Assembly: GCF_051401765.1 (NCBI RefSeq)
Contig: NC_135071.1
Location: 6,736,961-6,800,960 of the forward strand
DNA: 64,000 nucleotides
DNA from: Calliopsis andreniformis
Taxonomy: Eukaryota > Arthropoda > Insecta > Hymenoptera > Andrenidae
Reading direction: 5' to 3'
Part shown: piece by piece, positions 49,060 to 59,876 of the stretch
Layout of the letters: each line of letters starts with the position of its first letter
Numbering within the stretch: position 1 is the stretch's first letter
Notes under the pieces: generated by a model
Database searches by the model: none
Told to the model about the DNA's origin: nothing
What the model saw: only the letters and a program-made list of their open reading frames with translations
Position numbers and translations under genes: made by a program

Positions 49060-49790
49060 TGAATCCTATAGAAACCAATTTCCTACAAAGCATCATTCAT
49101 TTGAAAAAACTAATTTAAGATATTAGGGCACACAGATTCATTGTAATCATTGGAAAATGTCAATCACAGGAATTTAATTTTCTACCAAAACATTGTCAAT
49201 ATTGTACTCCTAACAAATATCACTAATGTAACTTTATTTCTGTTGCTACAGTGTGTCTCCCATTAAAAATATTTTTAACGCTACTTTGCGCATGCTACAC
49301 GATGATCATATTTCACCCTATGAAGTAAGCCTTCATTTTTATGATACGAAATCAACTTACAAAAATATGTGCTACAGTTAGTAGCTTACTTGACTAAAAA
49401 ATACTCGATGGGCCCATTTTTAAAGAAGTTCATTGATAATAATGACAACATAATCTTTTAACAGTAATAATAATCAGGCGGGACAAATTTCTTTTCCACT
49501 ATAGATTGCTCTCCTACGGTCTATGGGTAACGAACGGTCCCGCGGGGCGTCAGTTCGTCACTCCTGTCGAAATGAACTATCGCATTGACATTTGCACCCT
49601 CGATGCACACATAGAGCACCTATAACCGATTAATATAAACTTAGACATTAACCACAAAAGTACGTAAACTATCTGTTTGTTTTTACCTACAACAGTTTGA
49701 TTTATATAAAAGTGTCTACTTCTTCTGTAGTATTCCTGTGTTTATAGCAATTGAACTTCTTTACAAAAGGGCCCACTAAGTACATCGGAT
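49060..49790 (+). mobile_element. Foldback family A, copy C with an internal insertion
   Basis: Matches the left arm and centre of copy B (for example AAATCAACTTACAAAAAT, GACAACATAATC and CTCCTACGGTCTA) and then part of the right side. About 145 bp at 49525-49668, containing the GC-rich GAACGGTCCCGCGGGGCG, interrupts the centre relative to copies A and B. The right arm is truncated near 49790. From 48010 to 49050 I see only AT-rich sequence with no gene. Confidence 0.75.
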
Positions 49791-50171
49791 AATGCTAATG
49801 CCGGCGACATGTCAACTTTACAAGTTAATAACGCAACAATGGTTTACGCAAAATACACGTACAAGTAGTGTTTTGAAAATGTTTCGATGTCAGGTACAAG
49901 AATATGCAGTGGAAAATGTAGAGTTTCACTAAAAAAATTCAAATGTAACTTTTATACGGCTCTCCAAGGTTATTTCAGGGTTAAATCATTGTCATCGCCA
50001 CATTTGTCTTTTAATGCCATACAACTTTTGTCTGAAACATTTTTTTTTTATTTTTAATACTTAGAGAATTAATCGGGCATATTGTATGTCGCAGATTGTT
50101 AATAACGAGGGTAACTGTTATACTGACATTTCTAGATCAACTCGATTTATTTCTATTCGTTTAATTCTATA

Positions 50172-50845
50172 CTTCGTTCACTGGGAGAACGCAGTTGTCG
50201 GTTGACGTGTTTTCGTACCCCTTGCGCAGTTCACGCCTACGCTCATTAGTTATTGGCTCTGTCACTCCCGAGCACATCCCTACCCATGAACCCCTTGTTG
50301 GGCCCTTGGAGATCCTACCATTTCTAAAGAAAGTCACTTCTTCAAGTGTTAGCGCATAAACGGTGTGAAAGAAATTTTGAGCAAGCAAACGATATTCTTT
50401 TAGATTTTAGTTTTCTCCGAAAGTATTAATGCGGCTCTGTTAGCAAATAAAAATCTTCTTGAATATCGTCTCTGTCGACCGAAAACGTACTGGTACTAGT
50501 TAGTATTCTTACTGCGTTGCAATACCATAAACGACCCTAGATTTCCCGTGTCATAAACTACCTGGTCGCATCGAACATTTTATAGGAAATCCAGGAAACA
50601 GTTCTACCGTTGCTGTTTCTTTATAATCAAATAAGCTGTGGATTCTTATACATTGATATCTCAATAAATATTGTTTATTAATAGATAGAAACATTTGTTT
50701 CATTTGGACACAAGGTATACAGAGTAGAAAGAAGCAAGGCGTGTCCTTTTAGGCTCTTGAATCCTTCACCAATCTCAGTGGAAAAGTCAGTCGGGGCAAT
50801 GGAAGCTATCTGCGTGAAACGACTGCGTTCTCTCAGTGAACGCAG
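50172..50845. mobile_element. 674 bp TIR element with palindromic ends
   Basis: The ends CTTCGTTCACTGGGAGAACG and CTGCGTTCACTGAGAGAACG (from the right) are inverted over about 28 bp and bordered by TA on both sides. Each end itself contains a near palindrome (CGTTCTC/GTGAACG). The minus open frame 50167-50388 begins at the element border and shows no domain. Confidence 0.7.
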
Positions 50846-51224
50846 TATATATTCGAATGTAATTATATTGACGTCCTAAATTTAACTGATGTGAAGAATG
50901 CCACTGAAAACGGAAACGCGTGACTGGTGTGTAGTGTGTGCATATAGCCTTTGAAGGAAAGAGGGAAGTGATTGTTTAGAAATTGAAATATTCAGGAAAC
51001 AGTCTGCGGGAGCTAGACAGGGCATAAAGAAAGTTCGTTTCCCCTCAAAGGACTCATTAGTTTTCATTGACATTTCTATTTTTATTAAACTGAATTTATT
51101 TAAGTTGTTGTATGCATTCCTACATTGTTAAAATTCTCAAAATTATATGAGAAGACGAATTGCGCAGATAGGAGTTGGTTGCTCGGGTGAACCTGAACGA
51201 GTGATAACAATGGAAGAGTCGACT

Positions 51225-51892
51225 GATGTTAAACATCCATTAATGACTGTCATTGAAAATGTTTACTGGAATAGTTGCTGGACATATCTTTTTTAAAATT
51301 TCTTCCAACGACAATAGTAAATGGAAGCTCTTCTCTTTTACTTTTGAATCATTTTCTGATGTAGCACATTTTTCTTATTTATAACCGTGCCCATTTTTCA
51401 CACATACTGAAATGCCTTCGCCCTCTGTATTAACATTCTTTCATAGTCATTCAAAGTTGTAAACAGTGGAGATATGTCATCCACAAAAAGGTTATTCGAA
51501 GTACAAAGTGGCGATATAGAGTTTTTTCAGAAGTATACTAAACAGTAATGGTAAATGTAATTAATTGATGCATTTCCATTCTGTAAATGCGTCATTAAAC
51601 CTTTTCAATGTCTACTTTCTATAGGTTTTCTTAGGTTGGTAATATCAGTAATGTCATTTCAGCCGAGTAACTTTTCGCAAGACACACATACTAATTGAGG
51701 TGGATGTACGCATTATTTTGTCAAACATTGAAATGCTGCAGAAAATTTCAAAAGTATTTTGTCCTCGTTTAGATCAATTTCCACTTCATCATACATCAGA
51801 GAATTTGCCCATTCCTATGCAACTTGTGCATCTTCTACTAAGCTTTCTATATCGTAGGTTTTGAGTGCATTGTCCAATGCGACCAATTTTTT
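51225..51892 (-). pseudogene. DUF6570-like segment of a Helitron/PIF1-type protein, degenerate
   Basis: Minus-strand pieces in order: VALDNALKTYDIESLVEDAQ, ILLKFSAAFQCL, PPQLVCVSCEKLLG with a CxxC pair, DITNLRKPIESRH, SINYIYHYCL, LCTSNNLFVDDISPLFTTLN, DYERMLIQRAKAFQYV, KMGTVINKK and KSFHLLLSLEEILKKICP. I recognise the C-x2-C, N-L-x-V, LNxxExxLIQRAKAFQ and MGTV series from the DUF6570 region that precedes the Helitron-like and PIF1 helicase domains in many arthropod proteins. At least six stops or frameshifts are present and no helicase follows below 51225. The Ulp1-like relict lies upstream on the same strand. Confidence 0.6.
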
Positions 51893-52139
51893 TTATCGTA
51901 CATTAAGGAATTGATTAATCGAAAATGTTGTCAATTAATAGAAAATGAGGAGCTAAAATAGTAAGTGCAAGAGGAAATGAAGAGAAGAAAAATATCCGAG
52001 TGACTAGTTATGAACAGTCCAAAATGTTTATTATGCTTTCCAGATTTGTCAGAGATCTACACTGAATAATAGCTCTTAATAATTGTTGATACTGATCAAG
52101 AATAACGCAGTCTTTTTTGCACAGGTCGTTACAAATCTA

Positions 52140-52705
52140 TGGCTTTATTGATTTTGCTCTTTGGTGTTTGAATAAGGTTTGTAGAGGAATGTACAGTCGA
52201 TTTGTAAACCTCAACAATCGATTGAAACTTTCGGTAACAAGTTTGCGAGACGGTATATGTATGTCTGTCGAATGCCTAAAGACTGGGGATCTACGCTGAG
52301 CCCCTAATTTTTTGAAAAATCGCTCTCGATTCTTTTCTTTTTTACTGGCTCGCTGTTGTCATCGTGCAGCGTTGCGCTTCGCAACATCACTTGTCATCGC
52401 GTGTCACAACATCGCACTTCGACACGCCCCACCTCCATTGTCGTTTTCTATTAATGGCAAAATATTCACAGCTTAGCCATTTTCGTTTATTATAATAGGA
52501 TCTTTAAACATTAAAACGTTGTAGAGAATGTCCGAAAAATAGGCTTCTGGTTTAAACGTATGTTTAGATTTGCCATAGAGAGCATTCCATCTACTATCAA
52601 CGTCCGTATTCTCAAGGTTAGATACTTGGGTACTGTAGAGTTCTACTCTATGATTTTGCGTACCGCAAACCTTATCAAATTTTCTACTTCTGTACCGAAT
52701 GTGTT
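52140..52705 (-). other. Protein-like minus-strand frames between two relict domains
   Basis: Two frames stay open for 60-70 codons. The first (52705-52492) reads VAKEHIRYRSRKFDKVCGTQ and later DSRWNALYGKSKHTFKP. The second (52333-52140) reads RFFKKLGAQRRSPVFRHS and SRKLVTESFNRLLRFTNRL. Neither begins with Met, neither has a recognised domain, and a CG-rich hairpin-like patch (around 52365-52390) separates them. They may be linker parts of the same dead gene as the flanking Ulp1-like and DUF6570-like segments. Confidence 0.35.
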
Positions 52706-52780
52706 CTTTCGCAACTTTTAAACAGCACCTGTATTATCTGTAAGGGAAGAACTTTTAATTCAGAACTGCGTGCAATATTT

Positions 52781-53300
52781 TTAGGGAAATGTAAAACTAA
52801 TTAATAGAACTTGAACATATTAAGCAAATGGTAACGCATTTTTCTATGATCGTAGTTCACCCTGATTGGACGTATGAACGAAAGAATTTAATTGCTGTTG
52901 AATTGTTGGAAATCGAACAGTTTCCTCATTAGTATCATAAAATGCATAGAATCTTTTTAAAAACATCTCAAGATCATTATTTTGCTTTTTGTGTTTAATA
53001 AATCATAAATAAAGGTTGTTTTTCCATCATAATAGTGACAAACCACTATTTATTCACGTCAGAACACCCACTAAACAATATTTGTATATGATCTTCATGC
53101 GATGATAGAACGGGGCCAATCATTTCAGAAACCTGTATCTTGCTGGTATCACGTGGTGCATAATTGATAAAACTTTTAACGATATCCTAAAAAATGTCTA
53201 CGTGACCATAGTGCAACCAATCTCTTCCACTTAAGATTCCTTCTTCATCCTTTGTCAGTAGTCCAATATTTTTGTGACTGAGATTTTTAAAAAGATATTT
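52781..53300 (-). pseudogene. Ulp1/C48-like cysteine protease relict
   Basis: Minus-strand translation runs KNIGLLTKDEEGILSGRDWL, HYGHVDIF, a stop, DIVKSFINYAPRDTSKIQ, EDHIQILFSG, then WFVTIMMEKQPLFMIY at the place of the HW...YDSL motif. It continues NDLEMFLKRFYAFYDTNEE, TVRFPTIQQQLNSF and NYDHRKMRYHLLNMF. This follows the layout of Ulp1-like proteases carried by arthropod mobile elements: WL..HI, IQILF, HW, YDSL, VQ.Q.NSFDCG, YDH..MR.HL. The catalytic His position reads as a stop and the Asp-Cys-Gly segment is deleted, so it is dead. The host element is inferred from the neighbouring DUF6570-like piece. Confidence 0.6.
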
Positions 53301-53815
53301 AATTTAAAAGATATTTAATAAAAGATAATTAATATTAATTATAGAATTAATATATCATATAATTAATTTCAGTACTTTTATCTTGCAATTCACTTTACAT
53401 ATCATGATTTCGATTTTGATGGTATTCGTGTATGTCTTCATATTTATATGCTTCTTCCATCTTTATTTAGTACATTTGATTTTACAATTGAGAGTATATT
53501 TATTCATTCATTCTTCTACGAACTTGTTTTCTTTATAATCGTTTTGCGTGAACTCCTTTCACTCACAGTTTCACGATTTGTGTGGTACCTCACTTTTATT
53601 CTCATACCATCACACTCTATATCCTACTGTAATACAAACGCTGATGCACTACGCAATCATAACAAAATACACTCCGTATCTCTCGGGCACTATTTCCAGA
53701 CTGACCCAACCCTCCAATCCACCTAGGGATCAGGTCTTTAATTTCATGACACCCCCCCCCCCCCACATTAATCGGCTAAATAAATATATGAATGCATATA
53801 TGAAGAAGTACAGAT

Positions 53816-54452
53816 GGTAATTGTTTATTACAAGTGTTCTACCTCCCATTTTAATGATTTTATAATGTGTTATAAAAGGCACTAGTGTGAACAACTTTCC
53901 ATTTAAAAAAATTTGCGGATGGCTTTATTTTCCGAGATATTTGCAAAAAACTATTATTACTATTCCAAAGACTTTTGCCTGTACGTGCACATCCACGGCA
54001 GCGTATGCTTGTTTCTATGAACACGTCATGGCAACCAGCACGTAGCTTGTGTAACAGGTAAACTAAAAGATTAAACTTGGCCAATTTCAACGGTGAATAT
54101 CAACAAAATGTTCATTCCATATGTTCTATAATGTTTTCGTACATAACAATATTCTCCTAACAGGAAAAGAAAGACGGATCAGAATTGGTCTGGGTTAGGC
54201 TCTTCTACGGGATGAAGGTGCAGTTCTCCCGCCCACATTTCGATATCTTGAACTTCCTCAAGGCAATGTATTTGGTGAGTGCGTGTATAAATAGAATACA
54301 ATGTAATAGCAACAATAATTTTTTGCAAATATCTCAGAAATTATAGCAGTCCGCAAATTTTTTCAAAAGAAAAAGTTGTTCAATTAACGTCCTTATAATA
54401 TATTTGAATATCATCAAAATCGGAGGTGCAGCCCTTATAATAAATAGTTACC
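53816..54452. mobile_element. Inverted-repeat element bracketing an exon-like segment
   Basis: The left arm (53816-53965) and right arm (54298-54452) are reverse complements over about 150 bp at roughly 80 percent. Shared words are AAAAAATTTGCGGA, GAGATATTTGCAAAAAA, GAACAACTTT and CACCTCCGATTTT-like. The outer tips read GGTAAYTRTTTATTA. No target duplication is visible. The 332 bp loop holds the exon candidate 54164-54274 and parts of its flanking introns. Confidence 0.7.
54164..54274 (+). CDS. Candidate internal coding exon, 37 codons, phase 0-0
   Basis: A pyrimidine-rich acceptor (ATTCTCCTAACAG, ending 54163) precedes 111 bp that are open in only one phase and end at a strong donor G|GTGAGTGC (54275). 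The translation reads EKKDGSELVWVRLFYGMKVQ, then FSRPHFDILNFLKAMYL. The GC content and the codon use (many C/G third positions) differ from the surrounding AT-rich DNA, which speaks for recent selection or recent arrival. I do not recognise the protein. It could be a real exon of a plus-strand gene, or a gene fragment captured by the inverted-repeat element around it. Confidence 0.55.
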
Positions 54453-54478
54453 GCACATATAAAAGCTAGGTAGATAGA

Positions 54479-54511
54479 TAAGTAGATAAGTAAATAAATA
54501 AATAAATAAGA
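54479..54511. repeat. TAAA/GATA microsatellite
   Basis: Runs of TAGATAAG-type units turn into about five AAAT units. The flanking open frame on the minus strand (54380-54577) is a by-product. Confidence 0.8.
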
Positions 54512-54767
54512 CGTAGTAAAGCAAATAAGAAACAACGCAGTAGCGTCTCCTGATGACAGCTTCGTAGCTAAAGCCACCTAACGGCAAAGATATAAAACCC
54601 AGAAAATTTATGCTCGGTCAGACATAACTGATTGTGAGATAATACACTCACTCCTGCACTTCAATCTTAAAGGCTTAGAAAATGGATCAACGTCTTCTGA
54701 ACTTGAAAGATGATCTTAAAAGTTATACTTTTCAAAATCGCATTATGAAATCTCAGTAATAAATGCA

Positions 54768-54983
54768 GATGCACTGATTTTGATGAGACTAGGCTTAATT
54801 GAAAGATCATACCCACATTATATTGCGATAATACCATTGGATTTTAAATCTGAACTATGGATCTAATGATATACATGATTAATGTTTTTCATATATGACA
54901 CTCTAACAATCCAAACAATGTGTCCGGTAGTACACAGTATACTTGGCGTCACGACAGTACCATGCTGTTTGATCTATTTAAAT
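54768..54983 (+). repeat. Repeat family B, copy 3
   Basis: Starts GATGCACTGATTTTGATGAG like copy 1 at 1598 and keeps CAAACAATGTG and ATACTTGGCGTC later. It is about 75-80 percent identical by eye, with small deletions. The CGATTTTGATGA word also occurs in the arm of the element at 53816-54452, so the two families may share a terminus. Confidence 0.75.
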
Positions 54984-54999
54984 AAACATTAGAGATCTT

Positions 55000-57650
55000 C
55001 AGACGGCTTTTACACGTTCACTTACGATGTAGGTAATAACTATTATTCATTACCATTTAATATTACGTAATATTAATAGTATTTAATATTGTGTATTAAT
55101 ATTAAAATATTTTAATATTTAATACATTTTTTATATTATCAAAAACATGCGAGATTTTTCAGGTGATGAAATTAAGTGGCCCATCCTGTGGATTGTAGTT
55201 TATCTATTGGGTCTCCTTTTACTATACGAATATCAATTCCATCACTATTTAAGAAACACGTGTTATATAAACGTTCTCCAGCAACGTAATATTCGGATGT
55301 GTGTTAAATTCCCATTAACGATGCTCAGACGCATTCAGTTTCAATTCTGTACCTGTCAGAGTTGGCTGGACAAAGTTATTTCGCGTATTTAGTTGGTAAT
55401 CTGGTATGATGTACATAATACAGCAGGTAGAAATGCAGCTTCGCGTTATTATCGAGATACACAATCATGCGCATTTTCGAGATTCTGGCTAGAATTTTTT
55501 CTTTCAGCCAGAAGTTTTCTTATCTAACAGCATGCTTTGATTACCTGACTGAATTGAACTTTTTCTTAATACTTTTGTTTTCTGTGTCACTTTGACTACT
55601 GATTGTTGCCTGTCTTCTATTTTAGAAATTGCAATTTTAGTGGGTGCCTACCATTTAAATATATCCCTAGATTTAGATATATCCTTTATGTCTATAATAT
55701 TTAATTTTGAAAAAGAAAACGGATTATTGTATCCTAAGCTTTCGAAAATATATAGGATTTATGCACTAGTGAAGTTTTTCCATTACAACATAATTTCGCT
55801 CACGACACAAATTGAATTACCTATATTTAATTTTCGATTACTAATCCGAAGGAATCTTTTTGAATTGATTATTGTTAATATTACTTCGATTCGTATCATG
55901 TTTAGATTTACTTGTTTCAAAAGAACTTTACTAATTCGTTGACACTATTTTTGTAAACATAAAATAGAAATTATAATCCTTATTAAAAATTTAGATTTAT
56001 GTTCACTGATACATGTATGTATCTACCTGAAAATGAGCTAGACACGCGTAAAGTTCATATAAATTCGAGAACATTCTGTAGTCAATTTCTCGTATCGAAT
56101 AAAGTGCAGTTTCAGAAAGAAAGTTATACCTAATACACTCTACATAGCATCTGTATTATGCATTACTTTATGATGGTCTTACTGGCCGCAATACTATTAC
56201 ATGCATGGCAATGAAATTATTTGCTCGGTAGTTATTTCTCACGTACGATAAACCTATTTGTGGCCCAACGACGGATATAGTACAAGCTTGCGTTCAAAAT
56301 GAGTCTATCAAATGCAAGTGGACATAGTTATTACTAGTCTGTGGATTTTTATGCAATTTCTATTCCTAACCTGAATAAGAATTTGCTTCATCTTATAAAT
56401 AGTACAATTTACAATCTATTTTCCATGGTTTTTAAATGTATTTTTGAATATTATAAGCATTCTGTACCTTTTTGTACATTTAAAATTCCTATAAGTGCAT
56501 TAAAATCCGGAGTCTAGTTATTATTAATCAAAATCAAATTCACATAAAAATATGGATTTATACGAATCTCAGAATTAATATACATGTACAAATAAGTGAA
56601 ATTTTGTTACCCCTAGTAATCGAAATGGTATTTATTTATTGTGGATCTAATAGACACTAATTTAGATTTCATTTGAGTAAATTCTGACACGAAGATGAAA
56701 ATTTTAAGATAAAATAGAAGTGTATCACTTGTTCAGAAGTGAAAGCAAAAATTATGTTAACAATAACTATGCGGAATAATGCATAATGTACTTTGATTTG
56801 CAAGTTTGCCTTTCTAAGATTGAATGCAATATGTATAATTATATGTAACTCTATTTGCACATCTGTTGGATTTGTATTAGGTTTTTCTTAAAAAAAGAGT
56901 AGGAAATGTTGAAAGGCCTAGACTGGATGTATATGTACAACTGTGAAAATGAAATTTATGAGAATGAATACAATAGTTTTCTAAATACAATCATTTGCAG
57001 TTCTATTGGTTGGTTTTGGGTTAGTTTTACTTTATACAAAGTCATTCACTACTACAACCCATTTAGGTATCATGTCAGCATCAGTGCACATCATCATTGT
57101 TATCAAAATTTAGGGAATTCTGTTCAAATCACCTTATGTCTTAATTATAAAGTATTAAAGATTAAAATTACGTTTCGGTTCCAATGAATCCAAATAGTAC
57201 GGGAGTTAATTTTATGTGTCGAATATACACTGTAAGCAATAACACTGAATTAAAACTTAATGTCTCTCCCAGTGATGTGTCAATTAGAAAGAATATACCT
57301 GACCTAACACTTTAATAATACCTGGTTCAAAATTACTAAATTTGCCTTAAGTGTTCAAATTGGGTTGAAGTCTACCGAATTTTATGTTAGTAAATCACAG
57401 TCTATGTTACTAAATTTTAGTAAATATGAAACACTATCTCATGTGAAAATGTTGAATTTACTAGATGGCTTTATTTCCAATTATAAAAAATTCCAAGAAC
57501 ACCGAAACAGCGAAAACGAAGGAGACTACATACGTATGACCACATTTTGTTAACAAGTATCAGATCAAATCTCACTCTAAATGCAGACTTCACTAAAAGA
57601 CCCTCAATTATGTCTAAAAATCCGTTTTGGTCTGATGTTATAAGCGTATA
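55000..57650. other. No supported gene
   Basis: Very AT-rich. The longest open frames (55147-55392, with the hydrophobic stretch WPILWIVVYLLGLLLLYEY, and 55592-55942, 116 codons) show no recognisable domain and have codon use typical of the surrounding AT-rich DNA. Chance frames are the simplest reading, though 55147 could encode a small membrane-anchored peptide. Confidence 0.35.
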
Positions 57651-57779
57651 ACCGCTTTAAAGGCATGGTACAGCCTCGCACTCCTGAAGGTAACTATAAC
57701 ATTGCTGAAATATTGGAAAAATCTTTTAAGACGGTACAATCAAATATGTTAAGAGAGTGACACTGCCGACGAAATTATA

Positions 57780-58062
57780 TAAAGACATGGGTTTACGAGA
57801 ATCGACTTTTTGTCATTATATGAAAAGATTTTGAACTAGGAAAGGGTTCATTCGAAAGAAAAGTTCAATGCAGTGCGGTCTGGTCGTGATTCAAAGCCAT
57901 GGAATTTAAGCAGTTTTGTGTAATTTAGAGAGTGTTTTGAACGAAATCATGATCAGACCGCACTGTACCGAACTTTCTTCTTTCGAGTGGATCCTTTTCC
58001 AGCTCAAAACTTTCTCATACAAGGAAGAAAAGTCGATTCCCGTAAATCCCGTGCCTTAAGTA
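57780..58062. repeat. Hairpin element related to repeat family C
   Basis: The arms 57780-57895 and 57945-58062 are reverse complements; words are AGTGCGGTCTG, TGAACTAGGAAAGGGTTCAT and GGTTTACGAGAATCGACTTT. The same arm sequence begins family C copy 1 at 32585-32690, continuing upstream with the GACAGTATCGAC/GACACTGCCGAC words. Confidence 0.75.
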
Positions 58063-58237
58063 GTGCTTTTTGTTGGGTTATCGATAAAACACTGTGAAAC
58101 ACGTAACACATTAGTTGGGTTTGTATAAACGAGGCAGCACCTAATTAGGAGAACTGCCGATGTGGACTCTGAATTTGTGATACCCAAATTGGCGACATGA
58201 ATTATTGAAAATTTGTCCCTTCATTACGCACGCCACC

Positions 58238-58565
58238 GCATGAGCACTTCTGCAAAGCACGTGTTTTTTCGGCGAATTCTGATTTTTTTCTCTCTCAATC
58301 TTGTTATCGTAGTGGGAGTGAATTCATAATAGAACGATGGGAAACTACGTGGGAGTAGAAGGAGCTTCTTTGGAAAAATTCTTCGAATAGGAAATTTACG
58401 TATTCCTTGTCCTCTCATATCAAGTAATTATTATTCTTGATTATCCTTAAACAAAAAAATTGTGTATTCGTGTTTTTACGTTAACGAAGCCTCATCTAAC
58501 ATTTTCGCTAAGGAAAAAGTTGTTTCAAATCACCCCCTGAATCACTCCTTTCCCATGAGCTCCTA
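58238..58565 (+). mobile_element. F2 family, internally deleted copy
   Basis: Matches 36990-37110 (CAAAGCACGTG, TTGTYRTCGTAGTGGGAGT, AACTACGTG) and then jumps to the F2 right arm (TTAACGAAGCCTCATCTAAC, GCTAAGGAAAAAGTTGTTTC). The terminus is lost after CACTCCTTTC. The short minus open frame 58224-58418 is repeat sequence. Confidence 0.75.
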
Positions 58566-59259
58566 TATGAGCTTGGCGCTTCGGGCCACTATGAACAGCT
58601 TCGGAAAATCAAAAGAGAAGACGAATGTGCAGTGAACCTTACTTTCTTGCTCTTGAAATTGAAAGGTTGTCCACATCGCGAACAAGTGACATGAACCACG
58701 CGCAATCTTTTGGAAAGTCCAAATATTTTCACTTTTCAATTTATAATTAAACGAAGACTCTTCGATGTGATCCCTTGAGGGTTGTATGAAATTTTAAGGG
58801 ACGAATCCAGAAACTAAACGATGACATTTTATGGAATACCTCGTGCCAATGAGTATTTCTTATTAACAACTAAAACCAATCTATGTACAAGCTCTAGTAG
58901 GACGCGTGGTATAACCGCGAAAGGCGTCTACATGTAAAGACAAATCGAAAATAATGGCTGTTATACATATGTGAATCCCGGAAATAGTGAGGTACACATA
59001 TATTAGTCGAATCTTTAAATTTAATTTTTTTGAAAACTAAGTACCTTATAAAAAGAATTGTATTCTCTGCTTTCGGTTTATTTTTACATGCGTGTGTCCT
59101 CATCCTTTTCCGGTTGTATCACACGCTCTATCACATCGTATATGTCCAGAAGTTAGTAGTATCCTGAAAACAACCGGTTGGATAGCTACGGATTATAATT
59201 TTATTCTAAGTAACATCCCAGCTACGGTACACAATATGAAAAGAATTATTTTTTTTAAA

Positions 59260-59660
59260 CATTTAAATTACATGTTACAGTACTTCGTAAATATCGCAAT
59301 TTCTTTATACAAATTTTCCATTATAAATGCATATCCAACATATAAGTACATACATTTGAACTTTTTTCTGCTTGTTTCTTTGTACTTTATCGAGGAATTT
59401 CCACTGTCTAAACCTTTGATGAAGCGTCGGACACGCATAACGTTTCTGTGTGTTGGGATCCACTGTATTTATTTTCTTATATGTTGTGCGGTGTTGTGTG
59501 CATTGGACGCAACGGCTACCCGCAACGTCTGACACGATATTTTAATTCTATGTAAATGAATACGTAATATGTATACGTATACATATGAATATATGCAATA
59601 CATATGTACTTATCGTGCAGAAAAGTTGAAACATATTTATTAGATATGTATTTACATATT
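59260..59660 (+). repeat. Repeat family C, copy 2 (second part)
   Basis: Parallel to 32690-33055 with AATTTTCCATTATAAATGCA, ATCGAGGAATTTCC and AACGGCTACCCGCAACGTC words. The 146-codon open frame 59092-59532 runs across the border of this repeat and is not conserved in copy 1, so it is not called as a gene. Confidence 0.65.
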
Positions 59661-59876
59661 ATGTAGCGGACTTACGCACAGGTTGCCTCGGAACTCATAA
59701 GATAGGGCCCCCCAAACAACAATAAAAATATATGTACATCATTTAACCAAAAATTCGGTACGTGTAAACGAACAGAATAGTATTAACAACCATTGCTAAA
59801 AATTTCAAGCAAATCGGATGAAAGTTTACGTCGGTTTACTTATTGCTAGTTTTTAACACCTACAGTATGGATTATA

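Noticed and set aside
43989..54274. Joining the 43989-44112 and 54164-54274 exons into one transcript
   Set aside because: The first ends in phase 1 and the second is open only from phase 0, so a direct splice gives a stop; an additional exon would be needed and none is seen.
55592..55942. 116-codon frame as a small membrane protein
   Set aside because: Residue use mirrors the AT-rich background and no start context, homologue or splice signal supports it.
59092..59532. 146-codon open frame on the plus strand
   Set aside because: It crosses the border of repeat family C, is not open in the other copy at 32690-33055, and shows no domain.
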